DNA from: Terrisporobacter othiniensis
Lineage (GTDB): Bacteria > Bacillota > Clostridia > Peptostreptococcales > Peptostreptococcaceae
Direction: 5' to 3'
DNA length: 18,547 nt
NCBI RefSeq assembly: GCF_000808015.1
Contig: NZ_JWHR01000004.1
Location: 1-18,547, forward strand
Each line of letters starts with the position of its first letter. The first letter of the stretch is position 1. The translations under genes and the position numbers were made by a program. Shown piece after piece: positions 6,470 to 13,323 of this stretch. The notes under the pieces were generated by a model. The model ran no database searches, was not told the origin of the DNA, and saw only the letters and a list, made by a program, of their open reading frames with translations.

Positions 6470-7486
6470 CTATCTATATATAACCTTACCATCAATATCG
6501 CTAACACTTTGACATCCAGTAAGTCTCATAGTAGCCTCAAATTCACCTATTACCTTATTAATATACATTTCAACACCTTCTTTACCACCACCAAAGCTAG
6601 CAGTAACAAAAGGTCTTCCTATAAGCACGCCATCAGCTCCAAGTCCTATCAATTTAAGAACATCAACACCGCTTCTAACACCACCATCAACTAAAATAGT
6701 TACCTTACCTTTAACAACTTCAGCAATAGCAGGAAGTACATCAGCAGCACCTGGAGTACAATCTAAAACTCTACCGCCGTGGTTAGACACAACTATAGCA
6801 TCCACACCAGCTTGAACAGCAAGCATAGCATCTTCTGCAGTCATTATACCTTTTACTATAAATGGTAGCTTAGTAGCTGCTTTCAACTCTTTTAAAGCTT
6901 CCACATCTTTTGGTACAACTGTTTTTCCATGCATTGATAAAGTAACTAGTCCACATGCATCCACATCTACACCAACAGCAAAAGCCCCAGCTTCTTCAGC
7001 TAATTTTATTTTCTTTATTATGTCTTGATTTTCCCAAGGCTTTATAAATACTATACCTTGGCCATCGTTTTCTTTTAATACATCTAGGTTGTCCATTAAG
7101 AATGAATCTACAGCAGTATCACCAACCATTGGGAAGATTCCTGTTTCTATACATCCTTCTACAACTGGAGTTATGTATTCTCTTTCACTTATTTTTCCAC
7201 CCATATTTAATGTAGTTCCTGTTATAGGAGCTGCAAATATAGGTGCTTTCATTTTCTTCCCAAATAATTCTACTGAAGTATCTGGCTTAGATACATTATG
7301 TATAACTCTCATGTTTATTTTAACATCTTGTAAACTTTTGAAGTTTTGTATAAAAGCAGATCCAGTTTCTTTTCCACCCATTCCTGGAACTTCTCCTGCA
7401 CAAACTACTCCATTACAAGCTTTACATACCCTACAACTTCCATTTAAGTTTTCTCTTGCTTCTTTTAGCATATCTTTATAATTCAT
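6470..7486 (-). CDS. FMN-dependent alpha-hydroxy-acid dehydrogenase-like protein with N-terminal Cys cluster
   Basis: A 338-aa soluble flavoprotein of the lactate/glycolate oxidase fold. Visible family motifs are PIFAAPITG (strand 1), FIVKGIMTAEDA with Lys212, VSNHGGR with catalytic His236 and Arg239, and ILVDGGVRSGVDVLK followed by GADGVLIGRPF, which binds the FMN phosphate. The expected reaction is FMN-linked oxidation of an L-2-hydroxy acid such as lactate; an anaerobe would probably pass electrons to something other than oxygen. Residues 18-29 form CxxCxxCxxxxC (Cys18, 21, 24, 29), not part of classical lactate or glycolate oxidases, suggesting an iron-sulfur or metal site. GGAGGGG precedes ATG 7486. 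It lies 56 nt after rnhB on the same strand with no terminator between, so the two may be co-transcribed. Substrate unproven. Confidence 0.78.
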   Translation of the reverse strand: MNYKDMLKEARENLNGSCRVCKACNGVVCAGEVPGMGGKETGSAFIQNFKSLQDVKINMRVIHNVSKPDTSVELFGKKMKAPIFAAPITGTTLNMGGKISEREYITPVVEGCIETGIFPMVGDTAVDSFLMDNLDVLKENDGQGIVFIKPWENQDIIKKIKLAEEAGAFAVGVDVDACGLVTLSMHGKTVVPKDVEALKELKAATKLPFIVKGIMTAEDAMLAVQAGVDAIVVSNHGGRVLDCTPGAADVLPAIAEVVKGKVTILVDGGVRSGVDVLKLIGLGADGVLIGRPFVTASFGGGKEGVEMYINKVIGEFEATMRLTGCQSVSDIDGKVIYR

Positions 7487-7542
7487 TGTTTATTCCCCTC
7501 CAATAATAATTCACTTAAAAATTCTTCCATTAATATTATAGC

Positions 7543-8310
7543 TTATAACACATTCTTAAGGAAACTTTTTCTATGTATTGGTGTTATACCATTTTTTTCT
7601 ATAGCTTCGTAATGCTCCTTTGTACCATATCCTTTGTTTGATTTAAACCCATACTCAGGATATATTTCATCATATTGGCACATCATTCTATCTCTAGTAA
7701 CCTTAGCTAAAATACTTGCAGCCCCTATTGATATTGACTTTGAATCACCTTTTATTATTGGATTTTGTTTTATATCAACCCCTGGTATTGTAACAGCATC
7801 TACTAATAAGTAGTCTGGTTGTTTTTTCATTGAATTTAATGCTTTTTTCATTGCCATATATGTGGCATTTAAAATATTGTAGTCATCTATTTCTTCATTG
7901 TCCACAATTCCTATTCCATAATCTAGGGCATTTTCTTTTATTATTTCATATAATTCTTCTCTTTTACTTTCTTTGATTTTTTTAGAATCATCTATTCCTT
8001 CTATTTTAGTGTGTGGCGGTAAAACAACTACAGCAGCAACTACAGGCCCTGCCAGTGGTCCTCTACCAACCTCATCTATTCCACCTATGTATAAATATCC
8101 TTTTTCATATCCATCATTTTCGTATGTATTTATAAGTTCTAGTCTTTCATCTTCTTTTCTTATAGCATCAAGTTTTTTAGCTAAAGACACAGCTAGTTTT
8201 TGCACTGATTTTCTTTCGTCACTTTTTAAAATATCTATATATTCTAAGTATTGATCCACCTTTAGATTATCTACTATTTCTTTAATTTCTTTTACACTTT
8301 TATTATTCAT
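7543..8310 (-). CDS. rnhB: Ribonuclease HII
   Basis: Cuts the RNA strand of RNA-DNA hybrids and removes single ribonucleotides misincorporated into DNA. The 255-aa protein has the N-terminal helical extension of about 70 residues usual in Firmicutes RNase HII, then the catalytic core. GIDEVGRGPLAGPV carries Asp79 and Glu80, YLLVDAV carries Asp171, and KGDSKSISIGAASILAKVTRDR carries Asp189, giving the complete D-E-D-D metal site. The C-terminus GYGTKEHYEAI and HRKSFL is also typical. In Bacillus, rnhB directly follows rplS-rbgA; here two further genes separate it from rbgA. It probably has its own promoter in 8311-8470 but I could not fix one. Confidence 0.95.
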   Translation of the reverse strand: MNNKSVKEIKEIVDNLKVDQYLEYIDILKSDERKSVQKLAVSLAKKLDAIRKEDERLELINTYENDGYEKGYLYIGGIDEVGRGPLAGPVVAAVVVLPPHTKIEGIDDSKKIKESKREELYEIIKENALDYGIGIVDNEEIDDYNILNATYMAMKKALNSMKKQPDYLLVDAVTIPGVDIKQNPIIKGDSKSISIGAASILAKVTRDRMMCQYDEIYPEYGFKSNKGYGTKEHYEAIEKNGITPIHRKSFLKNVL

Positions 8311-8410
8311 GGTAATCTCCTTATTGTTTATTCAGTTTTATTATGTACTCACCTGTTATATTTTATCATAAAATTTGTTACGTTCATATCTACAACGATT
8401 TATCTTTTCT

Positions 8411-8459
8411 CTACTTCAGATAAATTCATTGCTCAAAATTCATTTTGCTCATGTAACAA
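8411..8459. repeat. Degenerate partial copy of the dispersed palindromic element
   Basis: The end TTGCTCATGTAACA (8445-8458) matches TTGCTCAAGTAACA of the clear copy at 10826-10894 at 13 of 14 positions. The left half is not recognisable. It contains a second GCTCAAAA in the same orientation. It lies in the rnhB-nhaC spacer. Confidence 0.35.
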
Positions 8460-8470
8460 GTGATTTATTT

Positions 8471-8505
8471 AAAAAAAGCCAGCAGAATTAGCTTTATCTG
8501 TTGGC
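8471..8505 (-). terminator. Intrinsic terminator after the NhaC-type antiporter gene
   Basis: Minus-strand stem GCCAACAGA/TCTGCTGGC (8505-8497 with 8486-8478, one G-U pair) with a 10-nt loop, followed by seven T (8477-8471). It lies 13 nt after the stop at 8519, so nhaC does not read into rnhB. Confidence 0.88.
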
Positions 8506-8518
8506 TTTATATATTGAT

Positions 8519-9943
8519 TTAATTTGCTTTTTTACATAATTTTAAATTTTCATCATAATCTATTCTTGCTATTTTAAATTTAAGTGCTATCATTACCAAT
8601 GAGACTATTGGATTTATTAAATTTAACAAAGCATATGGTGCATATATAAATGCTGATATCCCAAGTGTTCCTGCTATATAAGCACCACAAGTATTCCATG
8701 GTATAAGTGGAGAAGTTAAAGTTCCACTATCTTCTAATGCTCTTGATAACATCTTTGGATGTATACCTCTTTTTTTGTATTCTTCGCTATACATTCTTCC
8801 TGGTATAACAATAGATAAATATTGTTCTCCAGCTATTATATTAGTAAATGTACAAGTTAACATAGTACAAAATACTGTACCAAACACACCTTTTGCAGCT
8901 CTCAATATGGACGATGCTATTACTTCAAGCATCCCTGTCTTTTCTAGTATTCCTCCTAATCCTAGTGCACATATTGTTAATGATACAGTTGACATCATAT
9001 TCATAAGTCCACCTTTAGATAACAACATATCTACAGATTCTATACCTGTAGTAGATACATATCCATTAGTCGCCGCTTCTAATATGGCTCCTATGTCTTG
9101 TCCTTGGAAAAATATTGCTATAATAACACCTACCAATGCTCCGCAAATAAGTCCAGGGATTGCTGGTACTTTAAGCATAACTAGCACAATTACTATAACT
9201 GGTCCAATTAACAAAAACGGTGATAAAGTATTAAACGAAGACTCCAGTGTGTTGCTAATTAATTGAATTTGACTTATATCCAGTTCTTGTCCAGAATATT
9301 TCGTCCCCATTATACCAAATATTATTAATACTATTACTAAGGATGGTACAATTGAATATGACATATATTTTATGTGAGTAAATAAGTCAGTACCTGCCAT
9401 TGCTGGTGCTAAATTAGTTGTCTCAGATAGAGCAGATAATTTATCTCCAAAATATGCTCCAGATATAATAGATCCTGCAACTATTCCTACTGGTATACCT
9501 AAGCTTTGACCAATACCTAAAAGTGCAACACCGACTGTTCCCATAGTGCTCCAAGATGATCCCGTTGCAAGAGATACTATAGCGCATACTATTACTGAGG
9601 CCACCAAGAAAATATTTGGTGATATGACTTTTAATCCCCAATAAATCATACTTGGGACCACCCCACTTATTACCCAAGTTCCTATAAGTATACCTATTAT
9701 CATTATAATCAAAATCGCTTGCATAGCCATTTTAATACTATCAAACATACTGATTTCTAACTCAGTCCATTTAAATCCTAGTCTATATACTCCTATGGCC
9801 CCTGCTATAGCTGCAGCTCCTATAAGTGGTACATGTGGTGATGCCTCAAACATAAATATTCCTATTCCTAAAAATAACGCTAAGCATATTATCGGTATCA
9901 TTGCCTCTAATAACGATGCCTTCCTACTAATCTTTTGCTTCAT
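8519..9943 (-). CDS. NhaC-family Na+/H+ antiporter (or related Na+-coupled carboxylate exchanger)
   Basis: Integral membrane secondary antiporter, 474 aa, with about 11-12 hydrophobic segments. The NhaC/ion-transporter signature is present: ATGSSWSTMGTVG (about 126-138) and SGAYFGDKLSALSETTNLAP (161-180). A second-half repeat carries CTFTNIIAGEQYLSIVIPG and LIPWNTCGAY. NhaC members exchange Na+ for H+; some relatives such as MleN couple Na+ and H+ to malate/lactate exchange. Start: ATG 9943 is preceded by AGGGGAGA (9958-9951) with a 7-nt spacer. An upstream in-frame TTG at 9964 lies before that site and is rejected. It has its own terminator and lies between rnhB and the LRAT-like gene, inside an otherwise conserved core order. 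An Asp/Asn-rich ligand site was not traced, so the substrate stays open. Confidence 0.85.
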   Translation of the reverse strand: MKQKISRKASLLEAMIPIICLALFLGIGIFMFEASPHVPLIGAAAIAGAIGVYRLGFKWTELEISMFDSIKMAMQAILIIMIIGILIGTWVISGVVPSMIYWGLKVISPNIFLVASVIVCAIVSLATGSSWSTMGTVGVALLGIGQSLGIPVGIVAGSIISGAYFGDKLSALSETTNLAPAMAGTDLFTHIKYMSYSIVPSLVIVLIIFGIMGTKYSGQELDISQIQLISNTLESSFNTLSPFLLIGPVIVIVLVMLKVPAIPGLICGALVGVIIAIFFQGQDIGAILEAATNGYVSTTGIESVDMLLSKGGLMNMMSTVSLTICALGLGGILEKTGMLEVIASSILRAAKGVFGTVFCTMLTCTFTNIIAGEQYLSIVIPGRMYSEEYKKRGIHPKMLSRALEDSGTLTSPLIPWNTCGAYIAGTLGISAFIYAPYALLNLINPIVSLVMIALKFKIARIDYDENLKLCKKAN

Positions 9944-10251
9944 TTTAAATTCTCCCCTTATCAATAGTTTAATTTGAATTTTTTGAAACCTATTAGTCTA
10001 TACCACCTATTTTTTCTTTATAAGTCAATTCAATTTCTACTCTATTACCTAATTTATAATTAAAATAATACTTTTCTTATATTCTATATTATAAATTTAG
10101 CACATTTTTAGGATATTGTTATTTTTTTATTTATCTTTTATGAATTTTTTATTTTATTTATAATTTTTCACCATTTTAATCCATTTAATATTTGTTTTTC
10201 TTATATATTTTAAATTAAAAACTACGCAGGTGACATTTTCCTGCGCAATTT
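9944..10251. other. AT-rich spacer between nhaC and the LRAT-like gene
   Basis: Apart from the ribosome binding site of nhaC and the terminator at 10216-10246, I see no feature. A TTGACT on the minus strand upstream of nhaC lacks a good -10 at 16-18 nt. A CodY-box-like sequence at 9977-9991 is discussed among the rejected items. Confidence 0.5.
10216..10246 (-). terminator. Intrinsic terminator after the LRAT-like gene
   Basis: Minus-strand stem GCGCAGG/CCTGCGT (10246-10240 with 10230-10224, one G-U pair) with a 9-nt loop, then AG and a T-rich tract. It begins 6 nt after the stop codon. Confidence 0.75.
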
Positions 10252-10755
10252 TTAATAATCTTCTTTTATTAAGTATTTAACAAACACTGCTTTTAAAACA
10301 GCGTTCACTTGATAAGACTGTTTCACTCCTGTTTTACACCACAATGCAAAATGCTCACAATTGTTAGCAGGAAGTAAAAATTTTCGTTCTCCAACCCTAC
10401 TCCTTGCCCTCCTTACCGTTTCTTCAGGGGAATATATTTTAAACTTAACTTTATTTTTAATTTGATAAAGAAGATACAAAGCTTGTGCTCCATCTAGCAA
10501 GTCCCGATTTAATCCTTTTGCCCTTACTCTTTTCACAGTGGAAGATTTATCTTCTGAAAATTTATACACATAATATTTATCCGATCCTCCTAAAAAGTTA
10601 TCAATATCTGTTTCAGCTATAACCATTTGTCTTAGAAAGAAATCTTTATCTTTACCACTATAATGAATAACATGGTTCTTATCTACAAATATTCCAAAAT
10701 GATTATATATTCCATGATTAACACATATTACATCTCCATATTGAGGTTCAATCAA
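10252..10755 (-). CDS. LRAT-like domain protein (NlpC/P60 superfamily)
   Basis: A 167-aa protein with a circularly permuted papain fold of the lecithin:retinol acyltransferase type. After the start MIEPQYGDVICV, the sequence NHFGIFV carries His19 and VIHYSG carries His31. Twelve residues between them equals the spacing in LRAT and H-rev107 enzymes. The nucleophile is Cys133 in ANNCEHFALWC, the family's NCEHF box. Known members transfer acyl groups from phospholipids or cleave ester/amide bonds; the bacterial role is not established. No signal peptide or clear membrane helix is seen. A region of about 80 residues between the His pair and the Cys box is poorly conserved. Start TTG 10755 is chosen because GGAGG (10768-10764) lies 8 nt upstream; an in-frame TTG at 10770 overlaps that site. 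It is monocistronic, between nhaC and rbgA. Confidence 0.72.
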   Translation of the reverse strand: MIEPQYGDVICVNHGIYNHFGIFVDKNHVIHYSGKDKDFFLRQMVIAETDIDNFLGGSDKYYVYKFSEDKSSTVKRVRAKGLNRDLLDGAQALYLLYQIKNKVKFKIYSPEETVRRARSRVGERKFLLPANNCEHFALWCKTGVKQSYQVNAVLKAVFVKYLIKEDY

Positions 10756-10825
10756 AATATCGCCTCCCAATATATATTTATATATATAATTTATGATTTA
10801 TTATTTATATTGTTGATAAAAATTC

Positions 10826-10894
10826 GTTTCACTCGAGCGACCTATCGACGAAACACTTCATGTGGCTAACTGCTCGCACGTTGCTCAAGTAACA
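10826..10894. repeat. Dispersed palindromic intergenic element, copy A
   Basis: Left arm TTCACTCGAGCGAC (10828-10841) and right arm GTTGCTCAAGTAA (10880-10892) are near-perfect inverted repeats. An internal GAAACACTT and GGCTA are shared with copy B at 11985-12058. It is much less AT-rich than the surrounding spacers. It lies between the LRAT-like gene and rbgA. Confidence 0.7.
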
Positions 10895-10939
10895 AAATAT
10901 GCTATCCATATAGCAAATAGCGTGTAATTTCCTTACAAT

Positions 10940-10967
10940 AAAAAAAGAAAGTCATAATGACTTTCTT
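10940..10967 (-). terminator. Intrinsic terminator of rbgA
   Basis: A perfect 10-bp stem AAGAAAGTCA/TGACTTTCTT (10945-10954 with 10958-10967) closes a 3-nt loop. On the minus strand it is followed by a run of T (to 10940). The stem includes two bases of the rbgA stop codon. Confidence 0.9.
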
Positions 10968-11880
10968 ATTTATCCATATAATCCATAGGTTCTTCTAAAG
11001 ATATTTGTCCTATTTTACCTTCTCTGTACTCATTTAATACAGTTTGGGCAATTCTAGTATAGTCTAATTCTTGTCTTCCTAAGATAAACCCTCTTTTTCT
11101 ACCTATCATTTCCATAGTTTCTAATGGAGTTTCTCCTAGTTCTTCTAATTTGTATCTAGCTTTTAATTTTTCTGGCTCTATTTCCATAAGTTTTTCTATA
11201 AACTTAAGTCCTAGAGTGTCTATATCAAGTATTTCGTCTTTTATAGCTCTAGAAAATGCTAAGTTAAGTGCTACTTCTTGATCTTCAAATTTAGGCCAAA
11301 GTATACCAGGAGTATCAAGTAACTCTAAATTTCCTTTAAGCCTTACCCATTGCTTACATTTAGTAACACCTGGTTTGTCTCCAGTTACAGTACTTTTTCT
11401 TCCTGTAAGTTTATTTATAAGAGTTGATTTACCTACGTTTGGAATACCAACTATCATAAGTCTTATAGCTCTTTCTTGTCTTCCTTTTGCCTTAAGGTTA
11501 TCCATCATTTCCTTAGTAACATTCTTACATTCTTCTACTATTTTGTTTACACCATTACCTTTTATAGTAGCTACAGGTATCGCTTTTATTCCTCTTTTAG
11601 CATAGTAGTTAACCCACTTGCTTAAGTTAGCTGGATTTGCTAAATCACTTTTATTTAAAACTACTACTCTTGGCTTATTCCCAACTATTTCATCTATTTG
11701 AGGGTTCTTACTTGAGTAAGGTATTCTAGCATCCAATAACTCTATTACAACGTCTACCATTTTTAAGTTATTTTGAACTAATTCCTTAGTCTTTTTCATA
11801 TGCCCTGGATACCAGTTTATATGTAAATTATCGTCTTTTAAATATTCGTCATAATCACTTCTTCTGTAATCTCTTGCCAT
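10966..11880 (-). CDS. rbgA: Ribosome biogenesis GTPase RbgA (YlqF)
   Basis: Circularly permuted GTPase that drives a late step of 50S subunit assembly. The 304-aa protein shows G motifs in permuted order: G4 NKSDL (76-80), then G1 GIPNVGKST (145-153), a GVTK switch segment (171-174) and G3 DTPG (189-192). The N-terminal INWYPGHM (21-28) and the C-terminal helical domain, ending near EGKIGQISLE, are family hallmarks. ATG 11880 has AGGAAGTGAG upstream. It lies downstream of rplS, as in Bacillus, but is separated from it by a terminator, repeat copy B and a palindrome, so it is probably transcribed separately. The terminator hairpin overlaps its stop codon. Confidence 0.96.
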   Translation of the reverse strand: MARDYRRSDYDEYLKDDNLHINWYPGHMKKTKELVQNNLKMVDVVIELLDARIPYSSKNPQIDEIVGNKPRVVVLNKSDLANPANLSKWVNYYAKRGIKAIPVATIKGNGVNKIVEECKNVTKEMMDNLKAKGRQERAIRLMIVGIPNVGKSTLINKLTGRKSTVTGDKPGVTKCKQWVRLKGNLELLDTPGILWPKFEDQEVALNLAFSRAIKDEILDIDTLGLKFIEKLMEIEPEKLKARYKLEELGETPLETMEMIGRKRGFILGRQELDYTRIAQTVLNEYREGKIGQISLEEPMDYMDK

Positions 11881-11921
11881 GTTCTCACTTCCTTATCTTT
11901 TTATAAGTACTAATTTATTTC

Positions 11922-11937
11922 ATCCTATATATAGGAT
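11922..11937. promoter_or_regulatory. 16-bp perfect palindrome upstream of rbgA
   Basis: ATCCTATATATAGGAT is self-complementary over all 16 bp. It lies about 42 nt upstream of the rbgA start and 10 nt downstream (minus strand) of a TATAAT (11953-11948), i.e. about where transcription would begin. The matching -35 is poor. It may be an operator; chance is possible in such AT-rich DNA, although the central CC/GG pairs argue against it. Confidence 0.4.
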
Positions 11938-11984
11938 TTCATTTTTTATTATATCTATGCTTTTATTCATATTAATAACTGAAA

Positions 11985-12058
11985 GTTTGATTTACTTGAG
12001 CGACGTGTCTGCAAAACACTTTATATCTCCAATGGCTACGCCCATTGCTCAAGCTAAT
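11985..12058. repeat. Dispersed palindromic intergenic element, copy B
   Basis: Left arm TTTACTTGAGCGAC (11991-12004) and right arm ATTGCTCAAGCTAAT (12044-12058) form an imperfect inverted repeat. Arms and the internal AAACACTT and GGCTA blocks align with copy A. It lies between rbgA and the rplS terminator. Confidence 0.7.
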
Positions 12059-12115
12059 ATATTAAAATTTACAATTCATCTAAAAAACAGATAAATTATA
12101 AATTCTTGATGACTG

Positions 12116-12146
12116 AAAAAAAGGAAATCCCTAAAGAGATTTCCTT
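12116..12146 (-). terminator. Intrinsic terminator of rplS
   Basis: A perfect 9-bp stem AAGGAAATC/GATTTCCTT (12121-12129 with 12138-12146) with an 8-nt loop. On the minus strand a T-tract (12122-12116) follows. It lies 22 nt after the rplS stop, ending the trmD-side unit before rbgA. Confidence 0.9.
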
Positions 12147-12168
12147 CCTAAATTAACTTAAAAAGTTA

Positions 12169-12519
12169 TTATTTATTTCTAGCTTCTTTTATCTTAGCAG
12201 CTTTACCAGTTCTAGTTCTTAGGTAGTTTATCTTAGCTCTTCTTACTTTACCTTTTCTAGTAACTTCTATTTTTTCTATTTTTGGAGAGTGAACTGGGAA
12301 AGTTCTTTCTACACCAACGTTGAATGATATTTTTCTAACAGTGAAAGTTTCTCTAGCTCCTCCACCTTGTCTCTTCATTACAACACCTTCAAATACCTGA
12401 ACTCTTTCTCTTTTTCCTTCAACTATTTTAACGTGTACTCTTACTGTGTCCCCAGGTCCAAATGCAGGAACTTCAGCTTTTAATTGTTCTTGTTCTAATG
12501 ATTTTATTAATTCGTTCAT
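12169..12519 (-). CDS. rplS: 50S ribosomal protein L19
   Basis: Structural protein of the large subunit at the 30S interface, 116 aa, the usual length. [67 protein letters not shown] and the basic tail [21 protein letters not shown] are all characteristic. ATG 12519 is the start, preceded by AGGAGG a few bases upstream. An in-frame ATG at 12540 lies before that site and is rejected. It follows trmD on the same strand but has its own candidate promoter inside the end of trmD and a structured leader, so it may be regulated apart from rimM-trmD. Confidence 0.97.
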   Translation of the reverse strand: MNELIKSLEQEQLKAEVPAFGPGDTVRVHVKIVEGKRERVQVFEGVVMKRQGGGARETFTVRKISFNVGVERTFPVHSPKIEKIEVTRKGKVRRAKINYLRTRTGKAAKIKEARNK

Positions 12520-12597
12520 TTTCTTCCTCCTAAGTATCATAGACGCTCTTAATTACTGACCAATGTAAGCAGAGGAGCGGCCGTATTGTTTTCAACA
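12520..12597 (-). ncRNA. Structured 5' leader of rplS, candidate L19-leader-type element
   Basis: The leader contains nested inverted repeats: CGCTC (12544-12548) with GAGCG (12575-12579), and inside it TTAC (12553-12556) with GTAA (12565-12568). A small GUUG/CAAU tetraloop hairpin lies at 12585-12596. Its GC-rich GAGCGGCCG patch stands out in this AT-rich region. Rfam has an L19 leader family from Firmicutes upstream of rplS; whether this one belongs to it needs a covariance search. Autoregulation by L19 would be the expected role. Confidence 0.5.
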
Positions 12598-12603
12598 GTC
12601 TTA

Positions 12604-12632
12604 ATTATACTATAATTATTTACTTCTTACAA
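12604..12632 (-). promoter_or_regulatory. Candidate promoter of rplS
   Basis: On the minus strand TTGTAA (12632-12627), then 17 nt, then a perfect TATAAT (12609-12604). The -35 lies within the last codons of trmD. Transcription would begin near 12597, exactly before the structured leader. Confidence 0.6.
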
Positions 12633-13315
12633 GACTTTTTATACAAATCTGGTCTTCTAAGTTTTGTGATTTTTTTAGATTCTTCAAGACGCCATTTTTC
12701 TATTTTTTGATGATTACCTGATAGTAATACATCTGGTACAGACATGCCCATAAACTCTCTTGGTCTAGTGTAATGTGGGTATTCCAATAAATCATCTTTG
12801 AAACTTTCTTCTTCAAATGATTCATTTTGACTAAGTACACCAGGAATAAGTCTAGCTATAGAGTCTATCATAATCAGAGCTGGAAGTTCTCCACCTGTCA
12901 ATACATAGTCTCCTATAGACACTTCATCCGTTACTATTAAATCAATTATTCTTTGATCTATTCCTTCATAATGTCCACAAAGCAGTATTATATCTTCATC
13001 TAGAGATAAATCACTGGCAATCTCTTGTTTATATACTTGTCCTTTTGGCGTTAAATATACCACCCTAGGATTTGTTATATTGTGAGTATCTACAATATGC
13101 TTATATGTGTCATATATAGGTTGAGGAGTCATTAACATTCCTGCCCCTCCACCAAATGGATAGTCGTCGACCTTTTTATGTTTATTTGCTGAAAAATCTC
13201 TAATATTGTACACATGTACTTCTATTATTTCTTTTTCTATAGCTCTTTTCATTATACTTTCACTCATATATGAGTTGAAAATATCTGGAAAAAGAGTCAT
13301 AATGTGAAATCTCAT
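12620..13315 (-). CDS. trmD: tRNA (guanine-N1)-methyltransferase TrmD
   Basis: SPOUT-class enzyme that uses S-adenosylmethionine to methylate G37 (m1G37) in tRNAs with G36, preventing +1 frameshifting. The 231-aa protein has MRFHIMTLFPDIF at the start, DDYPFGGGAGM (50-60), the trefoil-knot SAM site LLCGHYEGIDQR (111-122) and SIGDYVLTGGELPAL (133-147), and the tRNA-binding segment YPHYTRP (179-185). ATG 13315 follows an AGGTGAT site located in the rimM-trmD gap of 8 nt, so it is co-transcribed and probably translationally coupled with rimM. It lacks a terminator before rplS; the rplS promoter lies in its 3' end. Confidence 0.97.
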   Translation of the reverse strand: MRFHIMTLFPDIFNSYMSESIMKRAIEKEIIEVHVYNIRDFSANKHKKVDDYPFGGGAGMLMTPQPIYDTYKHIVDTHNITNPRVVYLTPKGQVYKQEIASDLSLDEDIILLCGHYEGIDQRIIDLIVTDEVSIGDYVLTGGELPALIMIDSIARLIPGVLSQNESFEEESFKDDLLEYPHYTRPREFMGMSVPDVLLSGNHQKIEKWRLEESKKITKLRRPDLYKKSCKK

Positions 13316-13323
13316 ATTATCAC

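Noticed and set aside
7089..7481. 130-codon plus-strand frame inside the FMN-enzyme gene
   Set aside because: Antisense to a clearly real gene with full motifs; no ribosome binding site.
7486..8519. Lactate uptake/oxidation pair formed by the NhaC-type carrier and the FMN enzyme
   Set aside because: A terminator and rnhB separate them, and neither substrate can be read from sequence, so a functional link would be speculation.
8775..9266. 163-codon plus-strand frame inside nhaC
   Set aside because: Antisense shadow of a membrane protein gene; no independent support.
9977..9991. CodY-box-like sequence upstream of nhaC
   Set aside because: It matches the AATTTTCWGAAAATT consensus with three mismatches, but in DNA this AT-rich such matches are frequent by chance, and its position relative to a promoter is unknown.
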